Origin: Granulicella aggregans
GTDB lineage: Bacteria > Acidobacteriota > Terriglobia > Terriglobales > Acidobacteriaceae
Assembly (NCBI RefSeq): GCF_025685565.1
Contig: NZ_JAGSYE010000001.1
Span: 682,001-746,000 of the forward strand
Length of the DNA: 64,000 bases
Reading direction: 5' to 3'
Part shown: piece after piece, positions 58,263 through 64,000 of the stretch
How the letters are laid out: every line of letters starts with the position of its first letter
Numbering within the stretch: the first letter of the stretch is position 1
Notes under the pieces: generated by a model
Told to the model about the DNA's origin: nothing
Database searches by the model: none
What the model saw: only the letters and a program-made list of their open reading frames with translations
Made by a program: the position numbers and the translations under genes

Positions 58263-58306
58263 GGGTGCCCCATCCATGACAGTTTCATCGTCATGGGTGG
58301 GACGTA
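58263..58306. repeat. Dispersed palindromic repeat, family A copy 3
   Basis: GGGTGCCCCATCCATGACAG, then TTTCATCGTCATGGGTGGGACGTA in one near-perfect palindrome. It is the first of two family A copies in a row after the cupin gene. Confidence 0.85.
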
Positions 58307-58345
58307 AACCGCCCTCCTGCTCCGTCGACTCAGCCCAAACCCTTC

Positions 58346-58387
58346 GGGTGCCCCATCCATCCGGCTTCATCGGATGGGTGGGACGTA
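58346..58387. repeat. Dispersed palindromic repeat, family A copy 4
   Basis: GGGTGCCCCATCCATCCGGC, then TTCATCGGATGGGTGGGACG. Tandem with copy 3, 40 bases apart. It ends close to the stop of the M28 peptidase on the minus strand, so both strands converge here. Confidence 0.85.
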
Positions 58388-58405
58388 CACCGCTCGAATC
58401 GCAAG

Positions 58406-59902
58406 CTACTTCCTGGCAGGCATCGGCAACACCGCAATACTCCGATGCCCTGCGGCATCCACCGACCGCACCCCAAACACCACATTGTCCTTCGAGACCG
58501 GCAGCTTGATCGTCGTCTTCGTCCCCGCCGACACAAACGTAGTCCAGTCCGGCAATTCCGTAGCCCTCCACACCACCTCGTAAGCAGTGTTCGCAGAAGC
58601 ACCCAACGGAGCCTCCCAGGCCAGCTCCGTGTTGTTATCGAGCGCCGCCGTAAGAATGTGAACGTTCTGCGGAACTCCCGGAGCCGAAGCCAGCGTCGCC
58701 AGAGTAGCCGCATTCAGCCGCGCAACGTTCGCGACATAGTCAAAGTCGACGTACTTCAGCAGGTCGCCATACTGGACGCCATTCTCGACACGAATGTTCT
58801 GGTGCTGGTGGTCGAAGTTCTCCCGCCACTCCGTGATGCGAACCGCCGTGAACCCTTCAAGGTTGAAGCTGGTGTGATCGCCGCCCCGCAGATAGCGGTC
58901 CGCGCGAAAGATCATCACCGGATGAAACGGCTCCTTCGTTGTGACCGTCGCGGTGAAGTGCTTCGTGTGGATACCAGACTCCGGGAAGTAGGTGTGATCC
59001 ACGTCCACCATCGCCCGCGCAAGCTCCCGTGAAGGCGCATCCGAGTCCGACCCAAGCCCATGAATCTGCCGCAACACATCCGCCGACTTGTCCGCCGATC
59101 CCTCAAAGATCCCTGGGCTAGGCACGCCTTCCGAAAACACGCGCACAGCCGTCTTGTCCTCGACCTCCGCCTGCCCCGGCGTCGTATCCCCGCCCACGAT
59201 ATCGTTGTTCAACACCGCCTCAAGCTGCCATCCCTCTGCCTTCGCCAGCTTCGCCAGATGCCGGCTGCCATTCAGCCCCTGCTCTTCTCCAGCCACAGCC
59301 ACAAAGACGATCGTCGAAGGAAACTTCAGCTTCGAAAGCACCCGCGCGCACTCGATCGACACGGCCACGCCGCTGGCATCGTCATTCGCTCCTGGAGCCG
59401 CATCGTGCGTATTGAAGTTGTCCGAGTTCCGCGAGTCATAGTGCCCCGTCACCAGCACCCGCCGCGCCGCCTGCGCCGGGTCGGCCCCCTTCAGTACCGC
59501 ATAGACATTCGTCAGCGTCGTCGGTTTGCGTATGCGCGAGTTGGGCGCATCGCTCCCGGGCTCGGTGAAGGTATCGCGCTTCACCTCCAGACACCCTCCG
59601 CAATCAGCCGAGATGCGCCCAAACTCCGCCGCAATCCAGTCCGCCGCCGCCGTCACGCCCGTCCCCGGCGCAAGGTCCGTCTCCATGCTCGAAAGCGTGC
59701 TGCGATTGTTGAACGAGACCAGCTTTTCAATCGTCGCGTGAATGCGCTCCGCTGAAACCTGCTTCAACGCACCCGCGATCGCTGGGTCAGCCTTCGCCGG
59801 CAGTATCGGCGCACCGTAACTTCCCGTTTGCGCCTGGGTTTGCTGCATTGTGAAAGCGAATGCAACGAAGACGAGGACGATGCGGCAGCGATAAGAGACC
59901 AT
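58406..59902 (-). CDS. Exported M28-family metallopeptidase with a C-terminal FN3-like domain
   Basis: A 498-residue protein with signal peptide (IVLVFVAFAFTMQQTQA). M28 zinc ligands: VTGHYDSRN, GANDDASGVA, VAGEEQGLNGSRHL and NNDIVGGD. After the catalytic domain (about 60-370) comes an FN3-like beta domain (GVPQNVHILTAALDNNTELA, WEAPLGASANTAYEVVWRAT). It should be an aminopeptidase with a peptide- or wall-binding tail, acting outside the membrane. All metal ligands look intact. It is convergent with the cupin gene across two family A repeats. Confidence 0.9.
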   Translation of the reverse strand: MVSYRCRIVLVFVAFAFTMQQTQAQTGSYGAPILPAKADPAIAGALKQVSAERIHATIEKLVSFNNRSTLSSMETDLAPGTGVTAAADWIAAEFGRISADCGGCLEVKRDTFTEPGSDAPNSRIRKPTTLTNVYAVLKGADPAQAARRVLVTGHYDSRNSDNFNTHDAAPGANDDASGVAVSIECARVLSKLKFPSTIVFVAVAGEEQGLNGSRHLAKLAKAEGWQLEAVLNNDIVGGDTTPGQAEVEDKTAVRVFSEGVPSPGIFEGSADKSADVLRQIHGLGSDSDAPSRELARAMVDVDHTYFPESGIHTKHFTATVTTKEPFHPVMIFRADRYLRGGDHTSFNLEGFTAVRITEWRENFDHQHQNIRVENGVQYGDLLKYVDFDYVANVARLNAATLATLASAPGVPQNVHILTAALDNNTELAWEAPLGASANTAYEVVWRATELPDWTTFVSAGTKTTIKLPVSKDNVVFGVRSVDAAGHRSIAVLPMPARK

Positions 59903-60102
59903 GAAGCAAAGCTCCTGTGGAAACCGGGAATGGAAGTTACGCGTACTCTGACTTCTGAGCCTGTCGCCACCGGGCTTGACGTGGCGGCAGGGTATCGCTA
60001 GAAAGAAGTACGGGGTGCGGGAAGACGGGTGACTCTAAACCTTCATCCTAATGGGCCTAGCGTAGCTGCGGGCCGGATCAACAAAAATTCTGGAGGTTTG
60101 CC

Positions 60103-60303
60103 ATGGCCGTAGTTTGCCCCGAGTGCGACAACCCGCTGATCATCGACGCGGAAGAAGTAGAAGAAGGCGAGACAGTACAGTGCGACGAGTGCGGTGCCGA
60201 CCTCGAGGTCGTCTCCGTCGATCCACTGGAGATTGCCGTAGTGGATGAAGCAGGGTACGACGATGAAGATGCAACCCATCACGACGAAGATGAAGACGAG
60301 TAG
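60103..60303 (+). CDS. LysW-like small acidic zinc-ribbon protein
   Basis: A 66-residue protein. Cys5-xx-Cys8 and Cys27-xx-Cys30 form a zinc ribbon, with [36 protein letters not shown] as in LysW, the amino-group carrier protein of the AAA lysine pathway. GGAGG 6 bases before the ATG supports the start. LysW normally ends EDWGE, whose terminal Glu carries the substrate; this one ends HHDEDEDE. The final residue is still Glu. LysX, LysZ and other partners are not nearby. A carrier role is possible but unproven. Confidence 0.75.
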   Translation: MAVVCPECDNPLIIDAEEVEEGETVQCDECGADLEVVSVDPLEIAVVDEAGYDDEDATHHDEDEDE

Positions 60304-60334
60304 CTCGCAGGGCAGGAGCCGTATACTTGGGATC

Positions 60335-60763
60335 ATGACGCAGTCTGCCCCCGGTACCCCTTCCCCTCTGCCCCGCCGTCTGTTCTCTCGCAGCTTAGGT
60401 GTCTCGGCTCTTTCGCTCGCCGTCCTCTTCGGTTCGGTGACAGGTGTTTTCGTAACCGGCGCGACAACCCCTCTGATGGCGCAGAAGCCGGGAGTCCTGC
60501 GCGTCGTTTCCGGCAAGGTGACCGACAAGGGCGACAAGCCCCTGAAGGGCTCCGTCGTCTACTTGAAGGATGACAAGACGCTCTCGGTCAAAAGCTTCAT
60601 CGCCGACGATTCAGGCGGCTTCCGCTTCGGCCAGCTCTCCCAGAACTCCGACTACGAACTCTGGGCCGAACTTGACGGCAAGAAGAGCAACACCCGCACC
60701 ATCAGCTCCTTCGATAACAAGAACGAGTTCGTGATGAACCTGAAGATTGATACCGGCAAATAG
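60335..60763 (+). CDS. Exported carboxypeptidase-regulatory-like domain protein
   Basis: From the ATG at 60335 ([20 protein letters not shown]) 142 residues. A signal-anchor-like segment [20 protein letters not shown] is followed by a small beta-sandwich of the CarboxypepD_reg-like type: [59 protein letters not shown]. These domains are common in Bacteroidota and Acidobacteriota exported proteins. It follows the LysW-like gene by 31 bases. Function unknown. Confidence 0.78.
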   Translation: MTQSAPGTPSPLPRRLFSRSLGVSALSLAVLFGSVTGVFVTGATTPLMAQKPGVLRVVSGKVTDKGDKPLKGSVVYLKDDKTLSVKSFIADDSGGFRFGQLSQNSDYELWAELDGKKSNTRTISSFDNKNEFVMNLKIDTGK

Positions 60764-61068
60764 CTCCTCTCCAACCCAATCGTCATCTCGACCGAAGCCG
60801 CGAACAGCTTCATCGTTCGCGGCGGAGTGGAGAGACCCCCGCATTGCGCCTTTGCATTTGCTCCTGCCGTTGTATTTGCATTTAGCGTTGCTCTTGCATT
60901 TGCCCTTGTTCTCGCCGTCATCCTGAGCGAAGTCCCTTGCAGCGTCATCGCAACGGACGCAGTCGAAAAACCCCGACGCGGCTCACACCCCCAAAACTGC
61001 TCGGAACTTTCAGCCTCGAATCAAACGACAGAGCCTGATCGTGGCGAGCAGACCGCAAGAGCTTCCAC
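60764..61068. repeat. Intergenic repeat cluster: family D copy 3 and low-complexity tract
   Basis: The 305-base gap begins with family D (CGTCATCTCGACCGAAGCC at 60781, ending AGTGGAGAGACCCCCGCATT at 60845), then a GCTTTTGCATTTGC-like tract (TTGCATTTGCTCCTGCCGTT, then GTATTTGCATTTAGCGTTGC) to about 60910, then CGTCATCCTGAGCGAAG, another short dispersed-repeat-like motif. No gene is evident. Confidence 0.7.
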
Positions 61069-62220
61069 CTACCCAAGCTTCACAAGAGCGCCCCTCAGGT
61101 CCTCAATCAAATCCACCGGCTCCTCTAACCCAATGTTCAACCGCACAATCCGCCCAGCATAATCCCCCGTCGGCCGCTCCAGCCCCGGATAAGCCATAGC
61201 CAGGCTATGCGTCCCGCCCCAGCTCCATCCAATCCCAAACATCTTCAACGAATCCACAAGCCCATTCACCTGCTCCGGCGAATAGCGCCGATCAAACACG
61301 ATCGAGAAGATACTCGACGAACCGGTAAAGTCCCGCTTCCAAAGCTCATGCCCAGGGCACGACTCGAAAGCCGGATGCAGCACCGTCTCAATCGCCGGCT
61401 GCTCCACGCACCAGCGCGCTACTTCGAGTGTCGAAGCCTCCAGCTTCTCGAGCCGCACGGCAAGCGTCTGCAGCCCGCGCAGCGCGAGGCTGCAATCGTC
61501 CGGCGAGACCGCCATGCCAATCTGCTGATGCGTCGAGCCAACGGCGCGATACGCCGCCTCCGTATTCACCGAGACGCTCCCCAGCAGCAGATCGCTATGC
61601 CCGCCAATGTACTTCGTCAGAGCCTGCATGCTCACGTCCACACCCAGCGCAAACGCATCCAGCAGAACGCCCGCAGCATACGTGTTATCAAGCGCCACGG
61701 TCACGCCCCGCTCGTGCGCAGCCGCCACGATCGCCGGCACATCCTGAATCTCCATCGTGACTGACCCCGGACTCTCGCACCAGATCAACGAGGTATTCGG
61801 CCGGATCAGCGCCCCAATCCCCGCCCCGATCATAGGATCGTAAGCTTCGACCTCAATCCCCAACCCACGCAGCAGATCTCCCGCAAGATGCCGGTTCGGC
61901 CCATACGCATTGCTCGGCACCAGCGCATGGCTCCCCGCCTTGCAAAACGCGAAGTAGATCAGCGAGATCGCCGCCTGCCCGCCAGGCGCGAGGAACGTAT
62001 GCCGCGCACCCTCCATCGCCGCAATCCGCGCCCCTAGCTCCAGCGCCGTAGGCGTGCCATACACGCCATAGTTCCAGCCACGCTCCATGTGCCACTCATC
62101 ATGCGCATTCGCCATGCTGCCCAGAAGAATGGTCGAGCCGCGATATACCGGCGTAGCGAACGACTCAAAGCCCTGAGGCACATCAGGCTTCGAATGAAGG
62201 ATGCGTGATTTCCAATGCAA
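61069..62220 (-). CDS. PLP-dependent Cys/Met metabolism enzyme, cystathionine lyase type
   Basis: A 383-residue fold-I PLP enzyme. FESFATPVYRGSTILL at the start, TYGTPTALELGARIAAMEGA-like substrate loop (YGVYGTPTALELGARIAAME), the PLP Lys in SMQALTKYIGGHSDLLLG, and the C-terminal Arg region YAGRIVRLNIGLEEPVDLI. The combination fits cystathionine beta-lyase (MetC type) or gamma-lyase relatives. TTG start with AGGAG at a 10-base spacing. It lies downstream of a toxin-antitoxin pair on the same strand; not obviously linked. Confidence 0.88.
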   Translation of the reverse strand: MHWKSRILHSKPDVPQGFESFATPVYRGSTILLGSMANAHDEWHMERGWNYGVYGTPTALELGARIAAMEGARHTFLAPGGQAAISLIYFAFCKAGSHALVPSNAYGPNRHLAGDLLRGLGIEVEAYDPMIGAGIGALIRPNTSLIWCESPGSVTMEIQDVPAIVAAAHERGVTVALDNTYAAGVLLDAFALGVDVSMQALTKYIGGHSDLLLGSVSVNTEAAYRAVGSTHQQIGMAVSPDDCSLALRGLQTLAVRLEKLEASTLEVARWCVEQPAIETVLHPAFESCPGHELWKRDFTGSSSIFSIVFDRRYSPEQVNGLVDSLKMFGIGWSWGGTHSLAMAYPGLERPTGDYAGRIVRLNIGLEEPVDLIEDLRGALVKLG

Positions 62221-62299
62221 TTGTCAGAAGCTCCTGGATAAGACTCGATTCTATCGAGAATTCCAAAAGGCCTCGCGCCCCACTGAATGAAAACAGAGC

Positions 62300-62833
62300 T
62301 TACGTTCCAGAGGAAAACCTTAGTGACTCCAGGAAGCTGTGCCGGAGTTCTGGGGTGATACGGAAGTTTGTCTCCGATGTCAGACGCTCAAACGCGCTTC
62401 GGGCATCGACGAGCCGAGCGCGTTCGGCGGCAATCAGCACTCCGAGGGTTCCGACGATAGAGAATCCTCGGGCTAGAGCTTCGCGCCTTCCCTTGAACTC
62501 ATCGATGAGTACCTCCGGTGCGCTGACTTCAATTGCGAGCTGGATCGCGTCGCGCTCGCCGGCATCAAGCAGGCAGAGATCTTCATCTGGTTGGGTTGTA
62601 AGTGGGGAGACCTCAAGCCATAGAGGCGGCTCGGCCGCCCATCTGGCAACCGCTGGCGGAGCACCTGCGTGAGTAAGTTCTGCAAGAACAATGGGAGGCG
62701 TGATGACACGCCGATAGAGGAATGGCAGGAGGAAGTCGCATTCGACCTGAACCAGGTAGTTCAAAGGAGACGTGTCTGCAACAACGATCTTCTCCGCGAT
62801 TTTTATCTTCTGGAGATCGTCATCAGGTCGCAT
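62300..62833 (-). CDS. PIN-domain toxin (DUF3368 type)
   Basis: A 177-residue PIN protein. VVADTSPLNYLVQVECDFLL with the first acidic Asp, PPIVLAELTHAG with Glu, LDAGERDAIQLAIEVSAPEV with Asp, and LIDEFKGRREALARGFSIVG with Asp form the RNase metal site. DUF3368 is the usual partner of UPF0175 antitoxins, and one lies just upstream with 31 bases overlap. VapC-like toxins cut RNA. Start at 62833 is likely but a later one is possible. Confidence 0.88.
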   Translation of the reverse strand: MRPDDDLQKIKIAEKIVVADTSPLNYLVQVECDFLLPFLYRRVITPPIVLAELTHAGAPPAVARWAAEPPLWLEVSPLTTQPDEDLCLLDAGERDAIQLAIEVSAPEVLIDEFKGRREALARGFSIVGTLGVLIAAERARLVDARSAFERLTSETNFRITPELRHSFLESLRFSSGT

Positions 62834-63045
62834 GCCAAATCATCCACCCCATAAGCATGATCCCAAACCTGATGTTCCTTTAAGAATCCTTCGAATTCAA
62901 AACGGGAAAGCCCCAGAAGTGTACGCGCCTGAAGAGGAGTCAGCGCCTCCGTACGGTACCCTTCGATCGCGAGAGCCTCAAGCGCGGCCCTGCCTGGGTC
63001 CGGCTGCTGCATGAGTTCATCGGAGAGTTGTACCGTGATCTGCAT
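62803..63045 (-). CDS. UPF0175-family antitoxin
   Basis: An 80-residue protein: QITVQLSDELMQQPDPGRAA, LEALAIEGYRTEALTPLQAR, TLLGLSRFEFEGFLKEHQVW. This is the UPF0175 layout: a short N-terminal beta strand and a helix-turn-helix-like part (LTPLQARTLLGLSRFEFEGF), then a C-terminal flexible tail that binds the toxin. It overlaps the PIN gene by 31 bases, as expected for coupled translation. It would repress its own promoter in the 70-base gap to the polymerase gene. Confidence 0.88.
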   Translation of the reverse strand: MQITVQLSDELMQQPDPGRAALEALAIEGYRTEALTPLQARTLLGLSRFEFEGFLKEHQVWDHAYGVDDLACDLMTISRR

Positions 63046-63115
63046 GTGACCAAGCTACCACGGGTATTTTCTCTAGGCAAATAAAAAGCGAATAGAATAG
63101 CCGCAGGATTACCTT

Positions 63116-64000
63116 ATGTCCTTCCCCACCCTCCCAGACCGCTTCGGCTTCCTCCACATCGACCTCAACAGCTTCTTCGCCTCAGTCGAGCAGCAGCTCC
63201 ACCCGGAGTACCGAAACCGCCCCCTCGCCGTCGTCCCCACCCTAGGCGACACCACCTGCTGCATCGCCGCCAGCTACGAAGCCAAAGCCCTCGGCATCAA
63301 GACCGGCACCCAGGTCGGCGAAGCCAAGAAGCTCTGCCCAGACATCATCCTTATCGCCGGTAACCACGACCACTACGCCGAATACTCCCACAACATCGCC
63401 AAGGCCGTAGAACGCTGCTGCCCCGTCGCCCACACCCCTTCCATCGACGAGATGGTCTGTCAGCTCATCGGCCGCGAGCAGGAGCCTCCCACCGCCCGCA
63501 AGATCTCCCTCGCCATCAAGCAGGCGATCAAGGACGACGTTGGCGAGACCCTCCGCTGCTCCATCGGCATGGCGCCCAACCGCTACCTCGCGAAGATCGC
63601 CAGCGACATGCAGAAGCCCGACGGCCTCATCGGGTTACTGCCCTCGCAACTGCCTCGGGCGATAGCACACCTCGAACTCCGCGACCTTCCCGGCGTCGGC
63701 GCAAAGACCGAGGTCCGCCTCAACGCCAAGGGCATCACCACCATGGAGCAGCTCCTCGCGCTCGACCGCAACGGCATGCACTTGCTCTGGGATTCGGTCT
63801 GGGGCGACCGCCTTTACCACTGGCTGCGCGGCGCGGACAGCGGCGACGACGGCGCTCCCGTGCCTACCGAGATCCAGAAGTCTCTCGGCCACTCCCACGT
63901 CCTCGGCCCCGAGTTCCGCTCCGCCGAAGGCGCATGGTCCGTCGCCCACAAGCTCCTGCACAAGGCCGCCATGCGCCTCCGTATGGAGAAGTTCTACACC
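63116..64000 (+). CDS. Y-family DNA polymerase, DinB/Pol IV-like (cut by window edge)
   Basis: The first 295 residues of a Y-family polymerase starting at the ATG at 63116. DLNSFFASVEQQLHPEYRNR (first catalytic Asp), ASYEAKALGIKTGTQVGEAK, and SIDEMVCQL (second Asp and Glu) form the palm; RCSIGMAPNRYLAKIASDMQ with KPDGL and LPGVGAKTEVRLNAKGI (helix-hairpin-helix thumb) follow. It should copy past damaged DNA. DLNSFF and SIDEM differ from the usual DMDAFF and SIDEA, so it is a divergent DinB. The rest, including the little finger, lies outside the window. It diverges from the antitoxin. Confidence 0.88.
   Translation, partial: MSFPTLPDRFGFLHIDLNSFFASVEQQLHPEYRNRPLAVVPTLGDTTCCIAASYEAKALGIKTGTQVGEAKKLCPDIILIAGNHDHYAEYSHNIAKAVERCCPVAHTPSIDEMVCQLIGREQEPPTARKISLAIKQAIKDDVGETLRCSIGMAPNRYLAKIASDMQKPDGLIGLLPSQLPRAIAHLELRDLPGVGAKTEVRLNAKGITTMEQLLALDRNGMHLLWDSVWGDRLYHWLRGADSGDDGAPVPTEIQKSLGHSHVLGPEFRSAEGAWSVAHKLLHKAAMRLRMEKFYT

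Overview
The window is a 64 kb, GC-rich, densely packed stretch of bacterial chromosome. It looks like an Acidobacteriota genome of the Terriglobia type (Granulicella, Terriglobus or Edaphobacter relatives). This is inferred from gene content and style: two 7TM-PP2C phosphatases, a Cu-monooxygenase/cytochrome c protein paired with a thioredoxin-like partner, an M28 peptidase, many small families of GC-rich intergenic palindromes, and frequent TTG/GTG starts. No phage, insertion sequence or CRISPR array is visible.

Layout. 1-3.4 kb (minus strand): a lipid/ribosome block of plsX (cut by the window edge), rpmF and a YceD-type protein, then a membrane serine phosphatase. 3.7-10.5 kb: a small Ser-Asp repeat protein, thiE, sthA, a degenerate ROK protein, a PilZ protein, and a redoxin/Cu-monooxygenase pair. 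10.5-18.3 kb: KAP-family NTPase, mutM, envelope proteins, purA, small stress-type enzymes, HIT hydrolase. 18.7-24.2 kb: rpsA, a membrane protein, infC with a non-AUG start, a single-domain response regulator with a histone-like tail, and a tiny histidine-phosphoacceptor-like protein. 24.4-36.6 kb: tRNA-Leu and the aromatic amino acid region trpC-trpF-(EAL-PAS regulator)-trpB-(TonB-like)-trpA-chorismate mutase-DAHP synthase-(VbhA/Fic toxin-antitoxin)-tyrA, followed by ilvA. 36.8-46.2 kb: ddl, asnS, a TIM-barrel isomerase, the second phosphatase, a HigB/HigA pair and gamma-glutamyltransferase. 46.4-50.5 kb: purL-purF with overlapping ends. 50.7-60 kb: isomerase, degenerate GGDEF protein, HU, DUF2461, VOC, pseudo-rhomboid, Rieske oxygenase, cupin, M28 peptidase. 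60.1-64 kb: LysW-like zinc ribbon, carboxypeptidase-regulatory-like protein, cystathionine lyase-type enzyme, UPF0175/PIN toxin-antitoxin, and a Y-family polymerase cut by the edge.

How the genes work together. The central block holds most of the enzymes from erythrose-4-P/PEP to tyrosine and tryptophan (DAHP synthase, chorismate mutase, prephenate dehydrogenase, TrpC, F, B, A; TrpE, D and G are not in the window). Non-biosynthetic genes are threaded between them: a c-di-GMP phosphodiesterase, an AT-richer TonB-like protein and a complete Fic toxin-antitoxin pair whose toxin overlaps tyrA by four bases. The purine genes purA, purL and purF are split over two sites.

The most notable points are the Fic/VbhA module inside the aromatic pathway, composition shifts in the trpB-trpA insert and the purL 3' end, several signalling or membrane proteins that kept the fold but lost catalytic residues (pseudo-rhomboid, AEDRF in place of GGDEF, degenerate ROK), the LysW-like protein without the usual C-terminus, the two-piece phosphorelay-like pair near 23.4-24.2 kb, and at least five families of dispersed intergenic repeats, two copies of which supply codons at gene ends.
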